Shown here piece after piece: positions 15,318 through 23,045 of a DNA stretch of 26,422 nt. The translations under genes were made by a program, and so were the position numbers. Position 1 is the first letter of the stretch; each line of letters begins with the position of its first letter. Location of the stretch: NCBI GenBank assembly GCA_023461075.1, contig JAEWNY010000041.1:1-26422 (forward strand). The letters are read 5' to 3'. The notes beneath the pieces were generated by a model. The model was not told where the DNA came from. It worked only from the letters and a program-made list of their open reading frames with translations, and made no database searches. The DNA is from Pseudomonadota bacterium. Its GTDB lineage: Bacteria; Pseudomonadota; Gammaproteobacteria; Xanthomonadales; Xanthomonadaceae.

Positions 15318-16205
15318 ATGTCCTGGCTCAAGAAGCTCACCCCGGGCCGCATCCGCACCGAGGCCGGCCCGCGCAAGCGCAATGTCCCGGAAGGCCTGTG
15401 GGAAAAATGCGACCGCTGCGGCGCGGTGCTGTACCGGCCGGAGCTGGAGGAAAACCTCGAGGTCTGCCCGAAATGCGCCTTCCACATGCCGATCCGTGCC
15501 CGCGCGCGCCTTTCGGCTTTCCTTGATCTCGGCAGCGGCAAGGAGATCGGTGCCGCGCTCGGCCCGACTGACGTGCTCAAGTTCAAGGATCAGAAGAAAT
15601 ACGCCGAGCGCATCAAGGTCGCGCAGAAATCCACCGGCGAGCGCGATGCCCTGGTAACGATGGAAGGCCTGCTCAAGAAGCGGCCGATCGTCGCCAGCGC
15701 TTTCGACTTCGCCTTCATGGGCGGTTCGATGGGTTCGGTGGTCGGCGAGCGTTTTGCGCTGGGTGCCGAACGCGCAGCGGAGATCGGCGCTCCGTTCGTG
15801 TGTTTTTCCGCCAGCGGCGGGGCGCGCATGCAGGAGAGCCTGTTTTCGCTGATGCAGATGGCCAAGACTTCGGCTGCGCTGGGGCGGCTGCGCGCGAAAG
15901 GGCTGCCGTACATCTCGGTGCTGACCCACCCGACCACTGGTGGCGTGTCGGCCAGTTTCGCGATGCTCGGCGACATCAACATCGCCGAGCCCGAGGCGCT
16001 GATCGGCTTCGCAGGCCCGCGCGTCATCGAGCAGACCGTGCGCGAAAAGTTGCCGGAAGGGTTCCAGCGCAGCGAATTCCTGCTCGAGCACGGCGCCGTC
16101 GATCAGATCTGCGACCGCCGCGAACTGCGCGACCGCATCGCCGATCTGGTCGCGCTGATGATGAAGCAGCCGCATCCACCCGAAGACTCGGAACTGGTCG
16201 CGTGA
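15318..16205 (+). CDS. accD: Acetyl-CoA carboxylase carboxyltransferase subunit beta
   Basis: AccD with AccA transfers carboxyl from biotin to acetyl-CoA to form malonyl-CoA, the committed step of fatty acid synthesis. The 295-residue product has the N-terminal zinc ribbon C-x2-C-x15-C-x2-C (Cys31, 34, 50, 53), then the crotonase-fold carboxyltransferase domain with GGSMGSVVGE, FSASGGARMQES, HPTTGGVSASFAMLGD and FAGPRVIEQT. The ATG at 15318 is chosen because MSWLKKL is the usual family start; the frame is open further upstream into trpA. The ribosome binding site is poor. In Pseudomonas and Xanthomonas, folC often follows accD; here glmM does, with a GTGA overlap. Confidence 0.97.
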   Translation: MSWLKKLTPGRIRTEAGPRKRNVPEGLWEKCDRCGAVLYRPELEENLEVCPKCAFHMPIRARARLSAFLDLGSGKEIGAALGPTDVLKFKDQKKYAERIKVAQKSTGERDALVTMEGLLKKRPIVASAFDFAFMGGSMGSVVGERFALGAERAAEIGAPFVCFSASGGARMQESLFSLMQMAKTSAALGRLRAKGLPYISVLTHPTTGGVSASFAMLGDINIAEPEALIGFAGPRVIEQTVREKLPEGFQRSEFLLEHGAVDQICDRRELRDRIADLVALMMKQPHPPEDSELVA

Positions 16206-17551
16206 GCCGCAAGTATTTCGGCACCGACGGCATCCGCGGCCGCGTCGGTACAGCACCGATTTCCGCGGACTTCGTGCTGCGTCTCGGCAATGCCTATGGT
16301 TACGCGCTGCGCGAACGTCGCGGCGATGGCTGGCGCAAGCCCATGGTGGTGATCGGCAAGGACACCCGCATCTCCAATTACATGTTCGAAGCGGCGCTGG
16401 AGGCCGGCCTGGTCGCCGCAGGCGTCGACGTGCAATTGATGGGACCGATGCCGACGCCGGCCGTCGCGCACCTGACGCGTTCGATGCGCGCCGATGGCGG
16501 CATCGTCATCTCGGCCTCGCACAACCCGCACCACGACAACGGCATCAAGTTCTTCTCGGCCGATGGCGAGAAGCTGGATGACGAAGCGGAACTGGCGATC
16601 GAAGCGGCGCTGGACCAGCCGTTCTCCACCGTGCCGTCCGAGCAACTGGGCAAGGCGTTGCGTACGCGCGATGCGGTCGCCCGCTATGTCGAGGCCTGCA
16701 AGAACTCGGTGCCGAAGGGCTTCGACCTCGATGGCATGCACGTGGTGGTCGATTGCGCGAACGGCGCCAACTACCAGCTCGGCCCGCTGGTGCTGCGCGA
16801 GCTGGGCGCACGGGTCGATGCGATCGGCGTCGAGCCCAATGGCCTCAACATCAACGATGGCGTCGGTTCGACCCATCCGCAGACGCTGGCCGCGGAGGTG
16901 GTCAGGCGCGGCGCCGCGCTCGGCATCGCCTTCGATGGCGATGGCGATCGCGTGTTGTTCGTCGACGAGAACGGTCGCATCTGCGATGGCGACGACCTGA
17001 TCTACGTGCTGGCGAAGGACTGGCAGGCCAGCGGGCGCCTGCAGGGACCGGTGGTCGGCACGCTGATGACCAACTACGGCCTTGAGAAGGCCTTGGGCGA
17101 AGCCGGCATCGGCTTCCTCCGCGCCAAGGTCGGTGATCGATACGTCCACCAGATGTTGCTGGAGAACGATGCCACGCTTGGTGGCGAGGCTTCCGGCCAT
17201 CTGCTGTGCCTGGACCGCACCAGTACCGGCGACGGCATCATGGCCGCGTTGCAGGTACTGGAAGTGCTTGGCCGTAGTGGGCGCTCGCTGGCACAGGCGC
17301 TCGAAGGCATGGACAAGGTCCCGCAGAAGACGGTCAACGTGAAAGTGGCGCCGGGCAGCAAGCCGGCCGAGGCCGAGAGCGTGCAGGCCGTATTGCGCCA
17401 GGCGCAGGCGGCGGTCGAGGGCAGGGGGCGCGCCTTCCTGCGGCCGTCCGGCACCGAGCCGGTGGTGCGCGTGACCGTGGAAGCCGACGACCCGGCGCTG
17501 GTCGATGCGACCATCGGTACCCTTGAATCGGCGGTCAAGGCCGCCTGTTGA
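16202..17551 (+). CDS. glmM: Phosphoglucosamine mutase
   Basis: GlmM interconverts glucosamine-6-phosphate and glucosamine-1-phosphate on the way to UDP-GlcNAc for peptidoglycan and lipopolysaccharide. The 449-residue product begins KYFGTDGIRG, carries the active phosphoserine in SASHNPHHDNGIKFF (Ser106), the magnesium-binding DGDGDR, the sugar-binding GGEASGH and the phosphate-binding RPSGTEPVVRV. It starts with GTG at 16202, overlapping the accD stop as GTGA; an open frame upstream within accD is not used. The length is normal for the family. In E. coli glmM precedes secG and tRNA-Leu(GAG), and the same neighbours follow here after two inserted genes. Confidence 0.97.
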   Translation: MSRKYFGTDGIRGRVGTAPISADFVLRLGNAYGYALRERRGDGWRKPMVVIGKDTRISNYMFEAALEAGLVAAGVDVQLMGPMPTPAVAHLTRSMRADGGIVISASHNPHHDNGIKFFSADGEKLDDEAELAIEAALDQPFSTVPSEQLGKALRTRDAVARYVEACKNSVPKGFDLDGMHVVVDCANGANYQLGPLVLRELGARVDAIGVEPNGLNINDGVGSTHPQTLAAEVVRRGAALGIAFDGDGDRVLFVDENGRICDGDDLIYVLAKDWQASGRLQGPVVGTLMTNYGLEKALGEAGIGFLRAKVGDRYVHQMLLENDATLGGEASGHLLCLDRTSTGDGIMAALQVLEVLGRSGRSLAQALEGMDKVPQKTVNVKVAPGSKPAEAESVQAVLRQAQAAVEGRGRAFLRPSGTEPVVRVTVEADDPALVDATIGTLESAVKAAC

Positions 17552-17570
17552 TCGCGAAGGACCCACTGCA

Positions 17571-18521
17571 ATGAGCCGCATCCCCACGCTCGACATCCGT
17601 CGCTTCACCCATCCCGAAAGCCCAGAGGATCGCGACGCCTTTGTCCGCGAGTTGGCCGAGACCTATCGCGAGTGGGGCTTCGCCGGCATCCGCGGCCATG
17701 GCATCGACGATGCGCTGGTCGACGCGGCCTACGACGATTTCAAGGCTTTCTTCGACCTGCCGGAAAACACCAAGAAGCAGTACCACATCGCTGGTGGCGG
17801 CGGTGCGCGCGGCTACACGCCGTTCGGCATCGAGACCGCGAAGGGCGCGCAGCATCACGATCTCAAGGAGTTCTGGCACATCGGTCGTGAGATCCCGCGT
17901 GAGAGCGCGCATGCCGATGTCATGCCGGCGAATGTCTGGCCGGCGGAAGTGCCCGGTTTCCGCGAGCACGGCTACGCGCTGTACCAGGCGCTCGATGACC
18001 TGGGCTCGCAGGTGCTCTCGGCACTGGCGCTCTCGCTCGACCTGCCGGAACACTGGTTCGCCGACAAGACCAACTTCGGCAACTCGATCCTGCGTCCGAT
18101 CCACTACCCGCCGATCACCGCGCCGGATGTGCCGAACGTGCGTGCCGGCGCGCACGAGGACATCAACCTCATCACCCTGCTGGTCGGCGCCAGCGCGGCG
18201 GGTCTGGAAGTCCTCTCGCGCAAGGGCGAATGGGTGCCGTACACCGCCGAGCCCGGCACGATCGTGCTCAACATCGGCGACATGCTGCAACGCCTGACCA
18301 ACCACGTGTATCCCTCGACCACCCACCGGGTCACCAATCCGCCGGGTGATGAGGCGCGCAAGCCGCGCTACTCGACGCCGTTCTTCCTGCATCCGAATCC
18401 GGATTTCCTGATCGACGTGCTGCCGCAGACGGTGACCGCCGACAATCCGAACCGCTATCCCGATCCGATTACCGCGCACGACTACCTGCTCGAGCGCCTG
18501 CGCGAAATCAAGCTGGCCTGA
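17571..18521 (+). CDS. 2-oxoglutarate/Fe(II)-dependent oxygenase, isopenicillin N synthase-like family
   Basis: This 316-residue protein has the double-stranded beta-helix oxygenase layout: an N-terminal DIOX_N-like region (TLDIRRF, YREWGFAGIRGHGI, FDLPENTKKQY) and a catalytic core. The iron ligands are visible as His195 and Asp197 in AGAHEDINLITLL and His252 in STTHRV, with Arg266 and Ser268 (RYS) as the usual 2-oxoglutarate carboxylate contact. FFLHPNPDF follows. It should hydroxylate, desaturate or otherwise oxidise a small molecule; the substrate cannot be read from sequence. It is not part of a biosynthetic cluster but sits between glmM and tpiA, 19 bases after glmM, with GAAGGA (17556-17561) before the ATG, so it is probably expressed with these housekeeping genes. 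Confidence 0.88.
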   Translation: MSRIPTLDIRRFTHPESPEDRDAFVRELAETYREWGFAGIRGHGIDDALVDAAYDDFKAFFDLPENTKKQYHIAGGGGARGYTPFGIETAKGAQHHDLKEFWHIGREIPRESAHADVMPANVWPAEVPGFREHGYALYQALDDLGSQVLSALALSLDLPEHWFADKTNFGNSILRPIHYPPITAPDVPNVRAGAHEDINLITLLVGASAAGLEVLSRKGEWVPYTAEPGTIVLNIGDMLQRLTNHVYPSTTHRVTNPPGDEARKPRYSTPFFLHPNPDFLIDVLPQTVTADNPNRYPDPITAHDYLLERLREIKLA

Positions 18522-18557
18522 GCGGCCGCCTCATCAACCAAACACAAGGGGATGTCG

Positions 18558-19316
18558 ATGCGTCGCAAGATCGCCGCGGGCAACTGGAAATTGAATGGCA
18601 ATCGCGCCAGCGCGAGCGAATTGCTTGCCGCGCTGCAGATTCCCGCCAACGAGGATGTTGAAGTGCTGGTCTGCCCGCCGATGGTCTACCTGGCCGAACT
18701 GGCGGCGACATTCACCGACAGAGGGATCGCCTTCGGTGCGCAGGATGTCAGTGCGCACGAGAAGGGCGCCTACACCGGCGAAGTCTCTGCCGGGATGCTG
18801 AAGGACATCGGCGCCAGTCATGCGCTGGTCGGTCATTCCGAGCGCCGCCAGTACCACGGCGAAACCAGTGAAGTCGTGGCGGACAAGTTCATCGCCGCAA
18901 GGGCCGCCGGCATCGTGCCGGTGCTGTGCGTCGGCGAGACGCTGGCAGAGCGCGAGGCCGGCCAGACCGAGGCACGCATCGCCGAGCAGCTCGACGCGGT
19001 CTTTGCTGCGGCGGGCGATCGCGCGCTGGAGGGCGCCATCGTCGCCTACGAACCGGTCTGGGCAATCGGCACCGGCAAGACCGCGACGCCGGACCAGGCG
19101 CAGGCCGTCCACGCCTTCATCCGTGGCCTTGCAGCCGCCCGGGATGCTAATATCGCCGGCTCGCTGCCGATCCTCTACGGCGGCAGCGTCAAGGCCGACA
19201 ACGCCGCCGAGCTGTTCGCGCAGCCCGATGTCGATGGCGGACTGGTCGGCGGCGCCTCGCTGGTGGCGGCCGAATTCAACGGCATCATCGCCGCGGCGGT
19301 GGCCACACTGGACTGA
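18558..19316 (+). CDS. tpiA: Triosephosphate isomerase
   Basis: The enzyme interconverts dihydroxyacetone phosphate and glyceraldehyde-3-phosphate in glycolysis and gluconeogenesis. The 252-residue TIM barrel shows Lys11 in AGNWKLNG, His93 in VGHSERR, the catalytic Glu165 in AYEPVWAIGTG and the phosphate-binding YGGSV. Two ATGs (18552 and 18558) are in frame; the second is preferred because AAGGGG (18546-18551) lies 6 bases before it and the protein then begins MRRKIAAGNWK as in relatives. It is separated from secG by 3 bases. Confidence 0.96.
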   Translation: MRRKIAAGNWKLNGNRASASELLAALQIPANEDVEVLVCPPMVYLAELAATFTDRGIAFGAQDVSAHEKGAYTGEVSAGMLKDIGASHALVGHSERRQYHGETSEVVADKFIAARAAGIVPVLCVGETLAEREAGQTEARIAEQLDAVFAAAGDRALEGAIVAYEPVWAIGTGKTATPDQAQAVHAFIRGLAAARDANIAGSLPILYGGSVKADNAAELFAQPDVDGGLVGGASLVAAEFNGIIAAAVATLD

Positions 19317-19319
19317 AAC

Positions 19320-19802
19320 ATGCTGCTCTGGGTACTCAACATCTTCTACGTGCTGATCGCGATCGCGATGATCGCGCTCATCCTCATGCAACGCGGCGCG
19401 GGTGCGGCGGCCGGCGCCAGCTTCGGCGGCGGTGCCTCGGGCACCGTGTTCGGCGCGCGCGGCGCGGCCAACTTCCTCTCCAAGACCACCAAGTGGCTGG
19501 CGGTGGCGTTCTTCGGCATTACCCTGGCGATGGCTTGGCTGCACCTGCAAGGCGTGCGCTCGGCCAACCAGCAGGCGACCGATCTTGGCGTGATGGCAGG
19601 CCAGCCGCAGGTGCCGGCGAATGCACAGCCTGTGCCGACCGCGCCGGCGATCCCGCAGGCGGCGCCGACGACGATTCCCGCCGCGGCACCTGACAGCAGC
19701 GCTCCGGCTACGCCCGCAGCCACGCCGCAACAGCCGCCGGCGACCTCGCCGCAATCGCAACCTGCCGCCACGCAGGAGCCCAAACCCGCACAAGGCGGCT
19801 GA
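19320..19802 (+). CDS. secG: Preprotein translocase subunit SecG
   Basis: SecG is the small auxiliary subunit of the SecYEG channel in the inner membrane. The 160-residue product has a first transmembrane helix at about 3-23, the conserved cytoplasmic loop MQRGAGAAAGASFGGGASGTVFGARG and a second helix at about 58-77. It ends in a tail of about 70 residues made mostly of Ala, Pro, Thr and Gln; E. coli SecG is 110 residues and lacks this length. Given the known topology of two-helix SecG, the tail should face the periplasm. It follows tpiA by 3 bases and precedes tRNA-Leu, as tpiA-secG-tRNA does in several gammaproteobacteria. Confidence 0.95.
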   Translation: MLLWVLNIFYVLIAIAMIALILMQRGAGAAAGASFGGGASGTVFGARGAANFLSKTTKWLAVAFFGITLAMAWLHLQGVRSANQQATDLGVMAGQPQVPANAQPVPTAPAIPQAAPTTIPAAAPDSSAPATPAATPQQPPATSPQSQPAATQEPKPAQGG

Positions 19803-19810
19803 CAACGCAT

Positions 19811-19816
19811 TACAAT
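19811..19816 (+). promoter_or_regulatory. Candidate -10 box of tRNA-Leu gene
   Basis: TACAAT differs from the consensus by one base and lies 39 bases upstream of the tRNA, just after the secG stop. The -35 region (about GCACAA) is poor. It would let the tRNA be transcribed separately from tpiA-secG. Confidence 0.4.
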
Positions 19817-19854
19817 ATCGGCTTCCTTGCGCACCGCATGCGGAGGGAAACCAT

Positions 19855-19939
19855 GCCCAGGTGGCGGAATTGGTAGACGCACTACCTTGAGGTGGTAGCG
19901 GCTTAGGTCGTGGGGGTTCGAGTCCCCCCTTGGGCACCA
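19855..19939 (+). tRNA. tRNA-Leu (anticodon GAG)
   Basis: The 85-base sequence folds as a class II tRNA. The acceptor stem is GCCCAGG with CTTGGGC (one G-T pair), followed by discriminator A and an encoded CCA. The anticodon arm is CTACC-TTGAGGT-GGTAG, with anticodon GAG, which reads CTC and CTT. A long variable arm and the T arm GGGGG-TTCGAGT-CCCCC complete it. A tRNA-Leu(GAG) also follows secG in E. coli (leuU), so this is a conserved neighbourhood. Confidence 0.97.
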
Positions 19940-19950
19940 CTATCGCGCGG

Positions 19951-19970
19951 GCGGGCCTTTCGGGGCCCGC
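19951..19970 (+). terminator. Hairpin after tRNA-Leu, probable terminator
   Basis: GCGGGCC and GGCCCGC form a perfect 7-bp GC stem with loop TTTCGG, starting 12 bases after the tRNA CCA end. Only TT follows, so termination may be partial. Two further stems come next, GCTTG/CAAGC (19969-19984) and GCCGCG/CGCGGC (19988-20003), before nuoA. Confidence 0.5.
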
Positions 19971-20022
19971 TTGCACAAACAAGCCACGCCGCGCTTGCGC
20001 GGCATAGCCGACGAGAGTGAGC

Positions 20023-20379
20023 GTGCTGGCCGAATACCTGCCGACCCTGCTGTTCCTGATCGTTGCCACCGGGATCGGCATTGCGCTGATCGTCATCGGC
20101 AACCTGGTGGGCCCTAAGCGGCCCACCGCCGAGAAACTCTCGCCCTACGAATGCGGCTTCGCTCCGTTCGAGGACGCGCGCATGCAGTTCGACGTGCGCT
20201 ACTACCTCATCGCCATCCAGTTCATCATCTTCGACCTGGAAATCATCTTCATCGTGCCGTGGACCCAGGTGTTCATGGAGATCGGCGCGCGCAGCCTGGT
20301 CACCATGGGCCTGTTCGTGGGGATGCTGTTCCTCGGTTTCGTCTACGTCTGGAAGAGGGGGGCACTCGAATGGGAGTGA
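20023..20379 (+). CDS. nuoA: NADH-quinone oxidoreductase subunit A
   Basis: NuoA is a small three-helix membrane subunit of complex I near the quinone site. The 118-residue product contains the family signatures KLSPYECGF (the loop cysteine that reports active and deactive states in mitochondria), FDVRYYLIAIQFIIFDLEI and the C-terminal YVWKRGALEWE. GTG at 20023 is preferred because GAGAG lies about 6 bases upstream; GTG at 20017, two codons earlier, is also possible. It is the first gene of the nuo operon. Its end overlaps nuoB by 10 bases. Confidence 0.95.
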   Translation: MLAEYLPTLLFLIVATGIGIALIVIGNLVGPKRPTAEKLSPYECGFAPFEDARMQFDVRYYLIAIQFIIFDLEIIFIVPWTQVFMEIGARSLVTMGLFVGMLFLGFVYVWKRGALEWE

Positions 20380-20951
20380 GCCACACGCCGTTCTTCAACC
20401 CGCTGCCGGAAGGGCGGCTGGACGACCTGCTGCGGCCGGAAGGCGACAACCCGGTGATGCAGCAGGGATACGTCACCACCAGCATGGACGCGCTCTGGAA
20501 CTGGGCGCGGACCGGCTCGATGTGGCCGATGACCTTCGGCCTGGCTTGCTGCGCTGTGGAGATGATGCATGCCGGCGCCGCGCGCCTGGACATGGACCGC
20601 TTCGGCGTGGTGTTCCGGCCCAGCCCGCGCCAATCCGACGTGATGATCGTGGCCGGCACCCTGGTCAACAAGATGGCTCCGGCGTTGCGCAAGGTCTACG
20701 ACCAGATGCCCGACCCGAAGTGGGTGATCTCGATGGGCAGCTGCGCCAATGGCGGCGGCTACTATCACTACTCGTATTCGGTCGTGCGTGGTTGCGACCG
20801 CGTGGTGCCGGTCGATGTCTACGTGCCGGGCTGCCCGCCGACCGCCGAGGCGCTGGCCTACGGCATCCTGCAGCTGCAGAAGAAGATCCGCCGCACCACG
20901 GTGTTCGGCAACAAGGACGAGGGCCGCCAGGCCATCGCCGTCAATTCCTGA
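20370..20951 (+). CDS. nuoB: NADH-quinone oxidoreductase subunit B
   Basis: NuoB carries the terminal [4Fe-4S] cluster N2, which passes electrons to quinone. The 193-residue product has all four expected cysteines: Cys60 and Cys61 in GLACCAVEMM, Cys125 in GSCANGGGYYHYSYS and Cys155 in PGCPP. A GAGGGGGG run at 20355-20362 precedes the ATG at 20370, inside the end of nuoA. The frame is open upstream within nuoA, but the conserved protein begins here. The length is normal. Confidence 0.96.
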   Translation: MGVSHTPFFNPLPEGRLDDLLRPEGDNPVMQQGYVTTSMDALWNWARTGSMWPMTFGLACCAVEMMHAGAARLDMDRFGVVFRPSPRQSDVMIVAGTLVNKMAPALRKVYDQMPDPKWVISMGSCANGGGYYHYSYSVVRGCDRVVPVDVYVPGCPPTAEALAYGILQLQKKIRRTTVFGNKDEGRQAIAVNS

Positions 20952-20961
20952 GCGGATGGAC

Positions 20962-21729
20962 ATGAGCCAGAACGCATCGAAATTCGCCGATGAACTGCGC
21001 GCCCGCTTCCCGGGCAACACGGTGCATGTCGCCGAGCCGCGCGGGGAAGTGACGCTCGACGCGCCTGCCGGCGGCTGGCTCGAGATCGCCCGCACGCTGC
21101 GCGACGAGCTTGGTTTCGAACAATGCGTCGATGTCAGCGGCATCGATTACCTTGGCTACGGCAGCGACGAGTGGGATACCGATGTCTCCTCGCAGGGTTT
21201 CAGCCGCGGCGTCGAAGGTCGTGGCCCGGGTCGCTTCAAGTGGGGCGAGGCGATGACCGAGCAGGCGCCGCAGCCGAGGGGCGTCGAGCCGGTGCAGGCG
21301 GTCGTTGGCCGTCGCTACGCCGCGGTCGCGCACCTGTTGTCGGTATCGAACAACCGCCGCCTGCGCCTGCGCGAATTCTGCGCCGATGATTCGCTGCCGG
21401 AAGTGGATTCGCTGAGCAGCGTCTGGGCCGGCACCGACTGGTTCGAGCGCGAGGCCTTCGACCTGTTCGGCATCGTGTTCCGTGGCCATCCGGACCTGCG
21501 CCGCATCCTCACCGATTACGGCTTCGTCGGCCATCCGTTCCGCAAGGATTTCCCGCTGATCGGCAACGTCGAAGTCCGCTACGACGCCGAACGCAAGCGT
21601 GTGGGCTACGAGCCGGTGACTTCGGTCGAACCGCGCGTCGGTGTGCCGCGCGTGGTCCGCGACGATGCGCGTCTGGAGACCGCGCAGGGCGAATCGAAGG
21701 ACCTCAAGATCCAAGGAGGTGCACGATGA
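20962..21729 (+). CDS. nuoC: NADH-quinone oxidoreductase subunit C
   Basis: NuoC is a peripheral-arm subunit next to NuoD; in E. coli the two are fused, here they are separate. The 255-residue product has the family block WFEREAFDLFGIVFRGHPDLRRIL followed by GFVGHPFRKDFPL, and DYLGYGSDEWDT near residue 58. The insertion SSQGFSRGVEGRG in the middle matches what I recall of xanthomonad NuoC. ATG at 20962 has GGA at a suitable distance; ATG at 20956 is two codons longer and equally possible. The 3' end overlaps nuoD by 4 bases and contains the perfect Shine-Dalgarno sequence of nuoD. Confidence 0.94.
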   Translation: MSQNASKFADELRARFPGNTVHVAEPRGEVTLDAPAGGWLEIARTLRDELGFEQCVDVSGIDYLGYGSDEWDTDVSSQGFSRGVEGRGPGRFKWGEAMTEQAPQPRGVEPVQAVVGRRYAAVAHLLSVSNNRRLRLREFCADDSLPEVDSLSSVWAGTDWFEREAFDLFGIVFRGHPDLRRILTDYGFVGHPFRKDFPLIGNVEVRYDAERKRVGYEPVTSVEPRVGVPRVVRDDARLETAQGESKDLKIQGGAR

Positions 21730-23045
21730 CCGCCCCCAGCCTGCAGGCACCGCCCGCATCGATCGGCCTCGCAAGCAATGCGGCCGAGGCGCGCCAGGAA
21801 ATCCGCAACTACACGATGAATTTCGGCCCGCAGCATCCGGCCGCGCACGGCGTGCTGCGCCTGATCCTGGAAATGGATGGCGAGACCGTGATGCGTGCCG
21901 ATCCGCACGTCGGCCTGTTGCATCGTGGTACCGAGAAGCTGGCCGAATCCAAGCCATTCAACCAGTCGATCGGTTACATGGACCGGCTCGACTACGTGTC
22001 GATGATGTGCAACGAGCACGCCTATGTGCGTGCGATCGAGACCCTGCTCGGCGTCGAGGCACCGGAGCGCGCGCAGTGGATCCGCACGATGTTCGACGAA
22101 GTCACCCGCATCCTCAACCACCTGATGTGGATCGGCTCGAACGCGCTCGATCTCGGTGCGATGGCGGTGTTCCTGTACGCCTTCCGCGAGCGCGAGGAAC
22201 TGATGGACGTGTACGAGGCGGTGTCCGGCGCGCGCATGCACGCGACCTACTACCGCCCGGGTGGCGTCTACCGCGACCTGCCGGACCACATGCCGCAGTA
22301 CCGCGAATCGAAGTGGCGCAAGGGCGAAAAACTCAAGCGCTTCAACGAATGGCGCGAAGGCTCGATGCTCGACTACCTCGAGGCGTTCACGAATGATTTC
22401 CCGACACGCGTCGACGAGTACGAGACACTGCTGACCAACAACCGCATCTGGAAGCAGCGCACCGTCGGCATCGGCGTGGTCAGCCCGGAGCAGGCCTACG
22501 CCTGGGGCATGACCGGTGCGATGCTGCGCGGTTCGGGCATCGCCTGGGACCTGCGCAAGAAGCAGCCGTACGCGAAGTACGCGGACGTCGATTTCGACAT
22601 CCCGGTCGGCGTCAACGGCGATTGCTACGACCGTTATCTGGTGCGCGTGGCCGAGATGCGCCAGTCCAACCGGATCATCCGGCAATGCATCGCCTGGCTG
22701 CGCGCCAACCCCGGCCCGGTGATGCTGGACAACCAGAAGGTGTCGCCGCCCTCGCGCGAGGCGATGAAGGACGACATGGAAGCTCTCATCCACCACTTCA
22801 AGCTGTTCTCGGAAGGCTATTCGGTGCCGGCCGGCGAGACGTATGCCGCCGTCGAAGCGCCGAAGGGCGAGTTCGGCTGCTGGCTGGTCAGTGATGGCGC
22901 CAACAAGCCGTTCCGAGTCAAGCTGCGCGCGCCGGGCTTCGCCCATCTTTCCTCGATGGACGAGATCGTGCGCGGGCACATGCTGGCCGACGTGGTTGCG
23001 ATGGTGGGGACGTATGACCTGGTGTTTGGTGAAGTAGACCGATGA
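21726..23045 (+). CDS. nuoD: NADH-quinone oxidoreductase subunit D
   Basis: NuoD forms the quinone-binding cavity with NuoB. The 439-residue product contains the hallmark NFGPQHPAAHGVLRL with the quinone-facing histidine, HVGLLHRGTEKL, DRLDYVSMMCNE and the C-terminal DLVFGEVDR. An N-terminal extension of about 20 residues, rich in Ala and Pro, precedes the conserved part. The ribosome binding site AAGGAGGT (21713-21720) is a perfect match to the 16S anti-Shine-Dalgarno, 5 bases before the ATG, which suggests strong independent initiation. It overlaps nuoC and nuoE by 4 bases each. Confidence 0.97.
   Translation: MTAPSLQAPPASIGLASNAAEARQEIRNYTMNFGPQHPAAHGVLRLILEMDGETVMRADPHVGLLHRGTEKLAESKPFNQSIGYMDRLDYVSMMCNEHAYVRAIETLLGVEAPERAQWIRTMFDEVTRILNHLMWIGSNALDLGAMAVFLYAFREREELMDVYEAVSGARMHATYYRPGGVYRDLPDHMPQYRESKWRKGEKLKRFNEWREGSMLDYLEAFTNDFPTRVDEYETLLTNNRIWKQRTVGIGVVSPEQAYAWGMTGAMLRGSGIAWDLRKKQPYAKYADVDFDIPVGVNGDCYDRYLVRVAEMRQSNRIIRQCIAWLRANPGPVMLDNQKVSPPSREAMKDDMEALIHHFKLFSEGYSVPAGETYAAVEAPKGEFGCWLVSDGANKPFRVKLRAPGFAHLSSMDEIVRGHMLADVVAMVGTYDLVFGEVDR

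Noticed and set aside
15800..16201. Upstream extension of GlmM within accD
   Set aside because: It translates to Arg-rich out-of-frame accD sequence; GlmM homology starts at the GTG overlapping the accD stop.
19799..19804. CTGACA as a -35 box for the tRNA-Leu promoter
   Set aside because: It is only 6 bases from TACAAT, far too close for a sigma-70 promoter, and no -10 fits at 17 bases.
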